From: Croceibacterium_B sp035470785
GTDB taxonomy: Bacteria; Pseudomonadota; Alphaproteobacteria; Sphingomonadales; Sphingomonadaceae
DNA: 64,000 nucleotides
Assembly: GCA_035470785.1 (NCBI GenBank)
Contig: DATIQN010000018.1
Location: 1-64,000, forward strand
Reading direction: 5' to 3'
In this document: piece after piece, positions 49,823 through 58,464 of the stretch
How the letters are laid out: the number at the start of each line of letters is the position of its first letter
Position numbering within the stretch: the stretch's first letter is position 1
Translations under genes and position numbers: made by a program
Notes under the pieces: model-generated
Databases searched by the model: none
Told to the model about the DNA's origin: nothing
The model's input: the letters and a program-made list of their open reading frames with translations, nothing else

Positions 49823-50368
49823 ATGAAACGCTCGCTCGCGCTCGCCGCACTCGCTTCGATGGCGCTCGCCGCCGTTCCCGCTCACGCCACGCTGCCGAAG
49901 GGCGCCAAGGCGCCGACCTTCGTCGCGAAAGGCGCCCAGGCGGGCAAACCGATCACCTTCGACCTCACCAAGGCGCTCAAGAAGGGACCGGTGGTGCTGT
50001 ACTTCTTCCCCGCGGCCTTCACCCCGGGCTGCAACATCGAGGCGGAGACGTTCGCCGAAGCTATGCCCAAGTTTCACGCCGCCGGAGCGACGGTGATCGG
50101 GATGACGGCGGGCAACACCGACCAGCTGGCCGAATTCTCCGCCAAGAAGTGCGCCGGGCAGTTCCCGGTTGCGGCAGTCAGCCCGCAGGTGAAGGCCAAT
50201 TACGACGTCGACCTGAAGAAGCCCGACGGCACCTCGACCGGCGTAACCAGCCGGACGACTTACGTCATCGGCAAGGACGGCAAGATTGCGATGGCCTATT
50301 CGGCAATGAAGCCCGAAGAGCACATCAGCAACAGCCTCGCGGCGCTCGAAGCGCTCAAAAAGGGTTAG
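49823..50368 (+). CDS. Periplasmic peroxiredoxin
   Basis: The 181 residues begin with a signal peptide (MKRSLALAALASMALAAVPA, then HA). The thioredoxin fold has GPVVLYFFPAAFTPGCNIEA with the peroxidatic Cys70, and a possible resolving Cys in FSAKKCAGQFPV, giving a Prx of the BCP/AhpE-like type. The later SRTTYVIGKDGKIAMAYS is typical. It should reduce peroxides outside the cytoplasm. An upstream ATG would add a polar stretch before the signal and is rejected. It stands alone between PBP1A and prfB. Confidence 0.9.
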   Translation: MKRSLALAALASMALAAVPAHATLPKGAKAPTFVAKGAQAGKPITFDLTKALKKGPVVLYFFPAAFTPGCNIEAETFAEAMPKFHAAGATVIGMTAGNTDQLAEFSAKKCAGQFPVAAVSPQVKANYDVDLKKPDGTSTGVTSRTTYVIGKDGKIAMAYSAMKPEEHISNSLAALEALKKG

Positions 50369-50475
50369 CTCCCGCACCGCTGGCTCTGAACGCTGCCCCG
50401 GGAACGGGAGCGGCGGCCTTTCCCTTATCCGCCCCCTCCGCTAAGCGGGCGCCCGATTTGTCTGGAGAATTCCGA

Positions 50476-51603
50476 ATGCGTGCCGAAGGGCAGGCCCATA
50501 TCGAACGGATCGAAGCGGCGCTGGCGCTGGTGCGGCGTTCGCTCGACTGGGAGCGTGCGGTGCGCCGGCTCGACGAGCTCAACGCCCGGGTCGAGGACCC
50601 GAAGCTGTGGGACGATCCCAAGAAGGCAGAGGAAGTGATGCGCGAGCGTCGCCGGCTCGAAAGCGCGATCGGCACTGTGAACGAGATTTCCTTGGAGATG
50701 GCCGACGCGGTCGAGTTCGTGGAACTGGGCGAAGCGGAGGGCGACGACGCGGTCATCGCGGATGGGCTCGAGACGCTCGCTCGTCTCGCCCAGCGCGCCG
50801 ATGCCGACAAGGTCCAGGCCCTGCTCGCGGGCGAGGCCGACGCCAACGACACTTACCTCGAAGTCCACGCCGGGGCCGGCGGCACCGAGAGCCAGGACTG
50901 GGCCGAGATGCTGCTGCGGATGTACAGCCGCTGGGCCGAGCGCAGAGGCTACAAGGTCGAGGTGGTCGAGTACCAGGCCGGCGAGCAGGCCGGGATCAAG
51001 TCGGCGACGCTGCAGATCAAGGGCGAGAACGCCTACGGCTACGCCAAGACCGAAAGCGGCGTGCATCGCCTGGTGCGGATCAGCCCCTACGACAGCTCCG
51101 CCCGGCGCCACACCAGCTTCTCGAGCGTGTGGGTCTATCCGGTGATCGACGATGCCATCGACATCGAGATCAACGACGGCGACCTGCGCATCGACACCTA
51201 TCGCGCGAGCGGCGCCGGCGGGCAGCACATCAACACCACCGACAGCGCCGTGCGCATCACCCACTTGCCGACCGGGATCGTCGTCGCCAGCCAGCACGAC
51301 CGCAGCCAGCACAAGAACCGCGCCACCGCGATGAACATGCTGAAGGCGCGGCTTTACGAAGCCGAGCTGGCGCGGCGCGAGGCCGAGGCGGCGGGCGAGT
51401 ACCAGGAAAAGACCGATATCGGCTGGGGACACCAGATCCGGAGCTACGTCCTCCAGCCCTACCAGATGGTCAAGGACCTCAGGACCGGTGTCGTTTCGAG
51501 CAGTCCCGGAGACGTTCTCGACGGCGATCTCGACGAATTCATCGCCGCCGCGCTGGCCCAGCGCGTGACCGGCGAGACGGTCGAGGTGGAGGACGTCGAG
51601 TGA
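50476..51603 (+). CDS. prfB: Peptide chain release factor 2
   Basis: The 375-residue factor recognises UGA and UAA stop codons. It has the N-terminal helical domain, the GGQ motif in YRASGAGGQHINTTDSAVRI, and DYDR-region sequence QHDRSQHKNRATAMNMLKAR. The frame runs from the start without a programmed frameshift, so the classical RF2 autoregulation by internal UGA is absent here. The ATG follows TGGAGA. It overlaps the next gene by four bases (GTGA). Confidence 0.96.
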   Translation: MRAEGQAHIERIEAALALVRRSLDWERAVRRLDELNARVEDPKLWDDPKKAEEVMRERRRLESAIGTVNEISLEMADAVEFVELGEAEGDDAVIADGLETLARLAQRADADKVQALLAGEADANDTYLEVHAGAGGTESQDWAEMLLRMYSRWAERRGYKVEVVEYQAGEQAGIKSATLQIKGENAYGYAKTESGVHRLVRISPYDSSARRHTSFSSVWVYPVIDDAIDIEINDGDLRIDTYRASGAGGQHINTTDSAVRITHLPTGIVVASQHDRSQHKNRATAMNMLKARLYEAELARREAEAAGEYQEKTDIGWGHQIRSYVLQPYQMVKDLRTGVVSSSPGDVLDGDLDEFIAAALAQRVTGETVEVEDVE

Positions 51604-52340
51604 AGCCGGGCGCCGCGCTCCTGGTCGCACTCATGCTCCTCGCCGGGTGCAAGCCCGCGACCGAGGACAAGCGTCCGCCGAGCGCGCGCGATTTTCCGCA
51701 GGCGTACCGCCCGGTCTCGGCGCGCACCGGCGACGGATTTTCGTCCGAGCAGGTGCGCGACGATCGGCGCGAGGCGGCGACGGTGATGGACCTCGCCGCA
51801 ATCCGCCCGGGCATGACCGTGGCCGACATCGGCTCGGGCGAAGGCTACTACACCGTCCGCCTGGCCGAGCGGGTCGGCAAGAAGGGCCGCGTGCTGGCCG
51901 AGGATATCGATTCCGACGCGCTCGCCCGGCTCGGCAGCCGGGTCGAGGCCGAGCATCTCGACAACGTGTCGATCAAGCTCGGCACCGAGGACGATCCCAG
52001 GTTGCCGGTCGGCAGCTTCGACCGGGTGTTCATGGTCCACATGTATCACGAGGTGACCGAGCCTTATTCGTTCCTGTGGCACATGCGGCCGGCGCTCAAG
52101 CCGGGCGGCACGGCGATCGTCGTCGAAGCCGACCGGCCGACCGACCAGCACGGCATTCCGCCGAAGCAGCTTTTCTGCGAATTCGACCACGTGGGCTTTC
52201 GCCTCGTCGAATTTGTCCGTAAACCTGAGCTAGGAAATTACTACGCGCGGTTCGAAGCGGTCGGCCAACGGCCCGAGCCTAAAGAGATCGAACCCTGCAG
52301 CAAGCCGGGCGCGGCTAACGACAGTCCGGCCGCCGGCTGA
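51600..52340 (+). CDS. Lipoprotein with a class I methyltransferase fold
   Basis: The 246 residues begin with a lipoprotein signal (MKPGAALLVALMLLAGCKPA; Cys17) and then a Rossmann methyltransferase domain: VADIGSGEGYYTVRLAERVG as motif I, LAEDIDSDALARL, FDRVFMVHMYHEVTEPYSFL and LKPGGTAIVVEADRPTDQHG. An exported protein with an intact SAM-binding loop is odd, because SAM is cytoplasmic. It may bind another ligand, or the signal may be non-functional. GTG start overlapping prfB. A related exported protein lies at 53808. Confidence 0.82.
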   Translation: MKPGAALLVALMLLAGCKPATEDKRPPSARDFPQAYRPVSARTGDGFSSEQVRDDRREAATVMDLAAIRPGMTVADIGSGEGYYTVRLAERVGKKGRVLAEDIDSDALARLGSRVEAEHLDNVSIKLGTEDDPRLPVGSFDRVFMVHMYHEVTEPYSFLWHMRPALKPGGTAIVVEADRPTDQHGIPPKQLFCEFDHVGFRLVEFVRKPELGNYYARFEAVGQRPEPKEIEPCSKPGAANDSPAAG

Positions 52341-52363
52341 CAACGAAGGATTAAGCTCCGACA

Positions 52364-53770
52364 ATGGCATTCAAGGGACTGAGACCGATCAGCTACGGCG
52401 GCCGCGAGGTGTGGCCCCTGATCGAAGGCGGCAAGGGCGTCTCGGCGACCAACCACATGAGCTCGGGCGCATGGGCCGCCGCGGGCGGCGTCGGCACGGT
52501 CAGCGCGGTCAACGCCGACAGCTACGACGCCGAAGGCAAGATCATTCCGCAGATCTATAACCAGCTTACCCGCCTCGAACGGCACGAGCAGCTGGTCCGC
52601 TACGCGATCGACGGCGCAGTCGAGCAGGTCAAGCGCGCCTATGACATCGCCAGCGGCAAGGGCGCTATCAACATCAACGTGCTGTGGGAGATGGGCGGGG
52701 CGCAGCAAGTGCTCGAAGGCGTGCTCGAACGCACCCGCGGGCTCGTCGCTGGAGTCACCTGTGGCGCTGGAATGCCCTACAAGCTGGCCGAGATCGCCCA
52801 GCGCTTCAACGTCAACTACCTGCCGATCATCAGCTCGGCGCGCGCCTTCCGCGCGCTGTGGAAGCGCAGCTACAACAAGGTCGCCGACCTGATGGCGGCG
52901 GTGGTCTACGAGGATCCCTGGCTCGCCGGCGGGCACAACGGACTGTCAAACGCTGAGGACCCGGAAAAGCCCGAAGACCCCTATCCGCGGGTCCGCTCGT
53001 TGCGCGAAACGATGCGCGCAGAGGGCATATCGGACAACGTGCCGATCATCATGGCCGGCGGCGTGTGGTACTTGCGCGAGTGGGACCACTGGATCGACAA
53101 CCCCGAGCTCGGTCAGATCGCCTTCCAGTACGGCACTCGTCCTCTGCTGACCGAGGAGAGCCCGATCCCCGAAGGCTGGAAGGAGGCGCTGCGCGACCTC
53201 GAGGAAGGGGACATCCTGCTGCACCGGTTCAGCCCGACGGGCTTCTACAGCTCGGCGGTGCGCAACAGCTTCCTGCGCAATCTCGAAGAGCGCAGCGAGC
53301 GGCAGATTCCCTATTCGCGCGTCGAGGCGGGCGAGCACACGGTGCAGCTCGACGTCGGCGTGAAGGGCAAGAACTTCTGGGTCACCCCAAAGGACCGCGA
53401 TCGGGCGCGGGCGTGGTTCGGCGCCGGGTTTACCGACGCGCTCAAGACGCCCGACGACACCGTGGTGTTCGTCAGCGCTGCCGAGCGCGGGCAGATCCGG
53501 GAGGATCAGGCCGCCTGCATGGGCTGCCTTTCGCACTGCGGCTTCTCGGCGTGGAAGGACCACGACGACTATTCGACCGGCCGCCTGGCCGACCCGCGCA
53601 GCTTTTGTATCCAGAAGACGCTGCAGGACATCGCCCACGGCGATCCGGTCGACCAGAACCTGATGTTCGCCGGCCACAGCGCGTTCCGCTTCAAGCAGGA
53701 CCCGTTCTATTCGAACAACTTCACGCCGACGGTGAAGCAATTGGTCGACCGGATATTGACCGGCGACTGA
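52364..53770 (+). CDS. Nitronate monooxygenase-family flavoprotein
   Basis: The 468 residues match the larger type of nitronate monooxygenase / 2-nitropropane dioxygenase proteins: a TIM barrel with FMN. Visible phrases include KGVSATNHMSSGAWAAAGGV at the N-terminus, VAGVTCGAGMPYKLAEIAQ, NVPIIMAGGVWYLREWD and AFQYGTRPLLTEES. A C-terminal Cys group, QAACMGCLSHCGF, is present and could bind metal. It probably detoxifies alkyl nitronates or acts as a flavin dehydrogenase. It sits between the two exported methyltransferase-like genes. Confidence 0.82.
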   Translation: MAFKGLRPISYGGREVWPLIEGGKGVSATNHMSSGAWAAAGGVGTVSAVNADSYDAEGKIIPQIYNQLTRLERHEQLVRYAIDGAVEQVKRAYDIASGKGAININVLWEMGGAQQVLEGVLERTRGLVAGVTCGAGMPYKLAEIAQRFNVNYLPIISSARAFRALWKRSYNKVADLMAAVVYEDPWLAGGHNGLSNAEDPEKPEDPYPRVRSLRETMRAEGISDNVPIIMAGGVWYLREWDHWIDNPELGQIAFQYGTRPLLTEESPIPEGWKEALRDLEEGDILLHRFSPTGFYSSAVRNSFLRNLEERSERQIPYSRVEAGEHTVQLDVGVKGKNFWVTPKDRDRARAWFGAGFTDALKTPDDTVVFVSAAERGQIREDQAACMGCLSHCGFSAWKDHDDYSTGRLADPRSFCIQKTLQDIAHGDPVDQNLMFAGHSAFRFKQDPFYSNNFTPTVKQLVDRILTGD

Positions 53771-53807
53771 GGCGCAGCGGGCGTTGTACGTAAGGGGAAG
53801 GGGAGCC

Positions 53808-54578
53808 ATGAACGTGAGGAAATCGGGATTGTCGCTACGGATCGCGGGGCTCGCGCTGGTCGGTTGCCTCGTCGGATCAGCGGCCGCCGCGCCGGCTGGA
53901 AAACCGATGGATGCGGCGGCAATCGTGGCGGATTCGGCCCGGCCGGAGACGGACCGCGCAATGGACGCCTCGCGCCATCCGGCGGAGTTGCTGGCCTTCC
54001 TGCATATCCGACCCGGTGACACCGTCGCCGACGTCTGGCCCGGCGATTACTGGGATCGGCTGTTTGCCGATGCTGTGGGGCCGAGCGGCAAGGTCTATGC
54101 CGTGCACCTGGCCGAAGCCGACGCGGGCGAGCACAGGACTCCTCCGCCCGAGGGCTCGAAGCCGTTGCCCGAGCATCCCAACGTGATCGCGACAATCGCC
54201 CATACCAACACCTTTGCGCTGCCGGCGAAGGCGGATCTCATCTGGATTCGGCAGAACTACCACGATCTCTATGACAAGTTTGTGGGGCCAGCCGATGTCC
54301 CGGCGTTCAACAAGGGGGTCTACCAGGCGTTGAAGCCGGGTGGCCGCTTCGTCGTCATCGATCACAGCGCGCCGGATGGATCGAAGCTCGCGACAACAGA
54401 CACCACCCACCGGATCGACGCCGCGGTGGTCAAGGCGGACATGGCCGCGGCGGGCTTCAAGTTCGTCGGCGAGAGCAATGTACTGCGCAACCCGGCGGAC
54501 GATCGCACCAAGCTGGTGTTCGACCCCTCGGTGCGGGGCAAGACGGACCAGTTCGTCTACGTCTTCCAGCGTCCCTGA
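53808..54578 (+). CDS. Exported methyltransferase-like protein with degenerate SAM motif
   Basis: The 256 residues begin with a signal peptide (IAGLALVGCLVGSAAAAPA). The fold is that of a class I methyltransferase, ending LKPGGRFVVIDHSAPDG, HRIDAAVVKADMAAAGFKFV and LVFDPSVRGKTDQFVYVFQR. Motif I, normally D-x-G-x-G-x-G, reads VADVWPGDYWDRLFADAVG here, so the SAM loop has lost its glycines. The protein is therefore probably not a methyltransferase. A strong GGGGAAGGGGAG precedes the ATG. It converges with copD. Confidence 0.82.
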   Translation: MNVRKSGLSLRIAGLALVGCLVGSAAAAPAGKPMDAAAIVADSARPETDRAMDASRHPAELLAFLHIRPGDTVADVWPGDYWDRLFADAVGPSGKVYAVHLAEADAGEHRTPPPEGSKPLPEHPNVIATIAHTNTFALPAKADLIWIRQNYHDLYDKFVGPADVPAFNKGVYQALKPGGRFVVIDHSAPDGSKLATTDTTHRIDAAVVKADMAAAGFKFVGESNVLRNPADDRTKLVFDPSVRGKTDQFVYVFQRP

Positions 54579-54582
54579 CCGA

Positions 54583-55506
54583 TCAGCGGGGGGGCGCGAG
54601 GGTTCCCAACCACGCCACCACGGCCAGGACCGCAAAGCCGATCAGTGCCTCGCTTAACAGCGACGCGCGCAGTGAGCCGAGCGCGTCGTCCCGAGACTGG
54701 AGATTCGCGTCCAGCCGCGCGGCGAGGGCCGGCACCGAACGCTGGCGGTGGAGCGCGGCCAAGCCCAACATCCCGAGGAACAGCGCGAGCTTGAAGGCAA
54801 GCAATCGCCCGTAAGGCGCGTGCAGCGCAGCTCCGACGTTGAAGCCGATAAGATACCAGGCATTGGCCAAGCCTGTCAGAGCAATCGTGGCGACAAGAGC
54901 GATCCCGATGGGCGAGAAGCGTTGCAGCGCGTGCGACAAGGCCGCGAGCCTTTCGCGATTCTGAGCCCGGGGAGCGGCGAGAGTGGCAAACGCCACCAGG
55001 GCCCCGATCCACGCCGCGGCGGCGATGGCATGCAACACATCTGCCGCCAAATGCAGGGCATGGCCGCCGCCCTCGGTCGACGGGCCATGCCCCATCCCGC
55101 CGAACGTAGCGCAGGCGAGCGTTCCGAGAATGCCGGTTCCGATCCACAGCAAGCGGCCTCGCGGAGTGACGATGGCGTAGATCGCCGCGATCAGCGCCAG
55201 CGCTGCGCGTGCGACCGCCGACTTACCCAGGTCCATTTGTGTCACGACGGCGGTGAGCGAATCGCGCGTCAGCGCTTCGGTTAGCGACCCGGCAAGGGTG
55301 GCCGTCTGCGCGATCAGGCCGGCGAGCGTGCCGAGTGCAAGCAAGAGCGCCGCGCTCACCAGCAGGGGCCTGGGCCAGCGCAGGCTTGCCGCCGCACCCG
55401 GTCCAGCCGTGGGCAGGGCGTAAACGAAAAACAGCGCCGATCCCATGAGGACCGACGCTGCCGAATACTGCACGAGCCGGAGGACGATGACCGCCAGCTC
55501 GATCAT
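54583..55506 (-). CDS. copD: Copper resistance D family membrane protein
   Basis: The 307 residues form about eight membrane helices, with histidines in GGMGHGPSTEGGGHALHLAA and LHAIAAAAWIGALVAFATLA, as in CopD/YebZ copper-uptake proteins. The last helices, FSPIGIALVATIALTGLANA and LALFLGMLGLAALHRQRSV, match the family. It lies one base downstream of copC, so the two form a unit that may move copper across the inner membrane. Confidence 0.9.
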   Translation of the reverse strand: MIELAVIVLRLVQYSAASVLMGSALFFVYALPTAGPGAAASLRWPRPLLVSAALLLALGTLAGLIAQTATLAGSLTEALTRDSLTAVVTQMDLGKSAVARAALALIAAIYAIVTPRGRLLWIGTGILGTLACATFGGMGHGPSTEGGGHALHLAADVLHAIAAAAWIGALVAFATLAAPRAQNRERLAALSHALQRFSPIGIALVATIALTGLANAWYLIGFNVGAALHAPYGRLLAFKLALFLGMLGLAALHRQRSVPALAARLDANLQSRDDALGSLRASLLSEALIGFAVLAVVAWLGTLAPPR

Positions 55507-55507
55507 C

Positions 55508-55870
55508 TCACTTGATCTTGAAGGGGATGCTGCCCGCCGTGTGATGCCCGTCGTCGGCCGCGGCCGCGCTCCAGTTGATGACGTAACCGCCCTTCACGAA
55601 CTTGCCTTGCGGCACGGCGGTGATGGTCTTGCCGTCGGTGCTGACCGAGGTCTTGACCGGGACCTTCATGTCCATGCCGGCCATCGAGATCTCGATCTTC
55701 GAAAACGCCGGAACGAGCTTCTCGCTGAAGGTCACGCTGACCTGCTTCGGCGCGGCGATCGTGGAGTTGGCTGCCGGAATCGAGCTGACGACCTTGGCGT
55801 GTGCGAATGCGGGCGCGGCCGGAGCGAGGGCAACGGCGGCGAGCGCGAGAACGGGAAGCAACTTACGCAT
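55508..55870 (-). CDS. copC: Copper-binding periplasmic protein CopC
   Basis: The 120 residues contain a signal peptide (LLPVLALAAVALAPAAPAFA) and a mature protein starting HAKVVSSIPAANSTI, whose first His is a Cu(II) ligand in this family. The late D-x-H motif is in AAADDGHHTAGSIPF. A methionine-rich stretch (SMAGMDMKV) could bind Cu(I). No copper regulator is nearby. It leads the copC-copD pair. Confidence 0.92.
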   Translation of the reverse strand: MRKLLPVLALAAVALAPAAPAFAHAKVVSSIPAANSTIAAPKQVSVTFSEKLVPAFSKIEISMAGMDMKVPVKTSVSTDGKTITAVPQGKFVKGGYVINWSAAAADDGHHTAGSIPFKIK

Positions 55871-55948
55871 GGGTAATCCTTGTCGAATTGAGCGGCCTTG
55901 GTGCCTAACAATTGATGCACTGCCCGTGAATAGCCGCGTCGAGACCGG

Positions 55949-58057
55949 TTAATCGCCGATGGGCGCGCCTTGCTTGGCGCCGTTCACCTGCAGGATGTAG
56001 GCGACCACGGCGCGATAGTCTGAATCGCCCAGCGAGCCGGCCCCGCCGGGCGGCATGTTCTGGTGGATGAAGGCGTAGAGGTCGCCGCCGGCCTTGCCCT
56101 TCCAGTTGGCGAGGAAAGGCGCGCCCTTGAGCGCCGGGCTTTCCCCGGTTCCCTGAAGCTGGTCGCCGTGGCAGGCGGCGCAGGACTTGTCGTAGACCGG
56201 CTTGCCGTCGCCGGGCTGCGCCGCCGCGGCTGCCGCCCCGCCGCCGGGATCGAGCGGCATGGGCGCGCCACCGGGATTGACCGGCGCGCGCACTGGCCCC
56301 GGCCGGCCGATCCCGGCATCGGGCAGCGCGAACACGAAGAGCGTGCCTTGCGTGCCGTGGATCAGCTCAGGCGTGAAGCTGTCGCCGAGCCAGAAGCCCG
56401 TCGACACCGCGACATATTGGTGCCCGCCGGCCATGAAGGTGACCGGGTAGCCGGTCACCGCCGAGCCAAGGTTCATTTCCCACAGGACCTTGCCGGTGAC
56501 CTGGTCGAGCGCGCGGAAGCGCCCGGCCGAATCGCCGGCAAACAGCAGTCCGCCGCCGGTCGCGAGGACCGACTGCATCCCCGCGCGAGTGGAGAACTTC
56601 CACGCAGTCTTGCCGGTGACGGCGTTGACCGCGGTGATCACGCCGACCTTGTTGTCGGCGTCGGGGGAAAGCGCGATTTTGGAGGCGATCGAGTAAGTCG
56701 GGGTGGGCCACTCGGGCGCTGTCGCGGTGACGTTTTCACACAGGTTCTGCGCTGGCAGGTACATCGTCTTGGTCAGCGGGCTGTAGGCCGGCGCCTGGTA
56801 GTTCGCGCCGCCGGTCGAGGACGGGCAGACGAAGCGCGTGTCGCCGACCTTGTCGAACAGCGTCGCCGGGTTGCCGGTGACCTTGCCGGTCGCGCCGTCG
56901 ATCGACTGGACCACGTTCTGCATCACCGTCGGCCGCGCCCACAGGAACTCGCCGGTGCGCCGGTCGAGCGTGTAGATGATCCCGGTCTTGCCCGGCACGC
57001 CGGTGAGGACCTGGTAGACCTTGCCCTTGACGATCTTAGGGTTGATCCAGGTTACCGCCTTAGGATCGGGCGCGACCTGCTCGTCGAGCAGGATGCGCGG
57101 GAAGGGATGATCGAGGTCCCAGTGGTCGACGACGTGCTGGTAATACCAGACGATCTTGCCGGTCTTCACATCCAGCGCGAGCGTCGAGTTGTGATAGAGG
57201 TAGGTGTACTGGTTGCCGCCGAGCATGAACTTGGGCGCCGGCGCGCTGACCGACGTGCCCATGTAGAGCAGGTGCAGCGCGGGATCGTAGCTCGCGTTCA
57301 TCCACGCGCCGACCTGCATGCGCCTCTCGAGCGGCGTGCCGCCCCAGGTCTTGTCGTTGGGATCGTTGTCCCGCGCGATCGTGCTGGTGCGCCAGACTTC
57401 CTTGCCGGTCTTCGCGTTGTGCGCGGTGATCACGCAGGCGTCGGGCCCGCCTTTCTGATCGCACGAGCGGCCGGTGATGGCGAGGCCGTCGGCGATGATC
57501 GGGCCGGCCGACTGCTTGGCGCCGCGATGGTAGTCCATGATCGTGGTGTCCCACGCCAGCTTCCCGGTCTGCGCGTGGACGGCGTAGATGTGATCGTCGG
57601 AGCCCCGGGCGATGATCAGGTCGCCATAGATCGCCAAGTTGCGGTTCGTGTCGGGGAAGGTGAGGAACTTGCCCAGATCCTTGGGCAGCTCACGCTTGTG
57701 AACCCACAACACGTTGCCCGAAGCGGCGTCGAGCGCGGTGATCGAATCGCTCGGCCCAGGGAAGTACATCACCCCGTCGTGCACGAGCGGCGTGCCTTCC
57801 TGGTGCCCGGCGTCGAGGGGGTGCACCCAGACCATGCGCAGCTGGGCGACGTTGGCCTTGGTCACTTGCGCGAGGGGGCTGTAGCCCCACGAATCGAGCG
57901 TGCGCCGCCAGCTCAGCCAGTCCTTGGCGTCGGGGTGCTGGATCATCGCGTCGGTGACCGGCACGAAGGGCGGTGCGGCGGTGTCGCTCGCCTGCGCAAG
58001 TCCCGTGCACAGCAGCGCTGCCGCCGCGACGATCCGTGTGGCTATCCCCCTCATCAT
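55949..58057 (-). CDS. PQQ-dependent dehydrogenase with C-terminal cytochrome c
   Basis: The 702-residue periplasmic quinohemoprotein has a signal peptide (RGIATRIVAAAALLCTGLAQ, then ASA-like site). It has an eight-bladed propeller with repeated W-motif stretches (SGNVLWVHKRE, TGKLAWDTT, TGKEVWRTS, TGKVLWEMN). A Pro/Ala/Gly linker follows, then a heme domain with CAACHGDQLQG and a Met ligand in HQNMPPGGAG. It oxidises alcohols, aldehydes or similar, passing electrons to cytochromes. The ATG has GAGGGGAG upstream. The adjacent-Cys disulfide of methanol dehydrogenases is not seen. Confidence 0.9.
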   Translation of the reverse strand: MMRGIATRIVAAAALLCTGLAQASDTAAPPFVPVTDAMIQHPDAKDWLSWRRTLDSWGYSPLAQVTKANVAQLRMVWVHPLDAGHQEGTPLVHDGVMYFPGPSDSITALDAASGNVLWVHKRELPKDLGKFLTFPDTNRNLAIYGDLIIARGSDDHIYAVHAQTGKLAWDTTIMDYHRGAKQSAGPIIADGLAITGRSCDQKGGPDACVITAHNAKTGKEVWRTSTIARDNDPNDKTWGGTPLERRMQVGAWMNASYDPALHLLYMGTSVSAPAPKFMLGGNQYTYLYHNSTLALDVKTGKIVWYYQHVVDHWDLDHPFPRILLDEQVAPDPKAVTWINPKIVKGKVYQVLTGVPGKTGIIYTLDRRTGEFLWARPTVMQNVVQSIDGATGKVTGNPATLFDKVGDTRFVCPSSTGGANYQAPAYSPLTKTMYLPAQNLCENVTATAPEWPTPTYSIASKIALSPDADNKVGVITAVNAVTGKTAWKFSTRAGMQSVLATGGGLLFAGDSAGRFRALDQVTGKVLWEMNLGSAVTGYPVTFMAGGHQYVAVSTGFWLGDSFTPELIHGTQGTLFVFALPDAGIGRPGPVRAPVNPGGAPMPLDPGGGAAAAAAQPGDGKPVYDKSCAACHGDQLQGTGESPALKGAPFLANWKGKAGGDLYAFIHQNMPPGGAGSLGDSDYRAVVAYILQVNGAKQGAPIGD

Positions 58058-58064
58058 GCTCCCC

Positions 58065-58463
58065 TCAGGTGTCTTCGTAACGGCGCGAATAGCTGCCGGC
58101 CCGGATCCGCGTGAAACGGTCGTCCGGTCCGACATCGTAGAAGGCAAATGTGGTGACCTTGAGCATCTTGCCCGGCGGCAGATCGATCACCTTCTGGGTC
58201 TTGCCCGGGATCGGGCGAAACTCGGCGTCGACCTCGACCGCGAGGAAATCGCCGCCGTCCGCGAACTTTACGATCTCGACATGCTCGTCCACGGCCTGGT
58301 GGAACGGGCGATAGAGGTTGAGGATCGCCTCGCGGCCGCGGAACTTGAGCCCGCGCTCCTCGCTCAGAACGAATTCGACGTTGTCGGCGTAAAACGTGCC
58401 AAGCGTCTCGTAGTCCTTGCCGTTGAAGGCGGCGAGATAGCGCTCGTAGCGCGCGCGATCCAT
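58065..58463 (-). CDS. NTF2-like (SnoaL-type) small protein
   Basis: The 132 residues start MDRARYERYLAAFNGKDYET. They show the cone-shaped NTF2 fold pattern, TFYADNVEFVLSEERGLKFR, GREAILNLYRPFHQAVDEHV and DVGPDDRFTRIRAGSYSRRY. This family includes small-molecule-binding and isomerase-like proteins. It lies between the ammonium transporter (one base before) and the PQQ dehydrogenase (7 bases after), so it may act on the dehydrogenase substrate. The exact function is unknown. Confidence 0.82.
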   Translation of the reverse strand: MDRARYERYLAAFNGKDYETLGTFYADNVEFVLSEERGLKFRGREAILNLYRPFHQAVDEHVEIVKFADGGDFLAVEVDAEFRPIPGKTQKVIDLPPGKMLKVTTFAFYDVGPDDRFTRIRAGSYSRRYEDT

Positions 58464-58464
58464 C

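Noticed and set aside
56063..58114. Very long plus-strand frame opposite the PQQ dehydrogenase
   Set aside because: It is the mirror of a GC-rich gene and has no recognisable domain; the dehydrogenase has signal, propeller and heme motifs.
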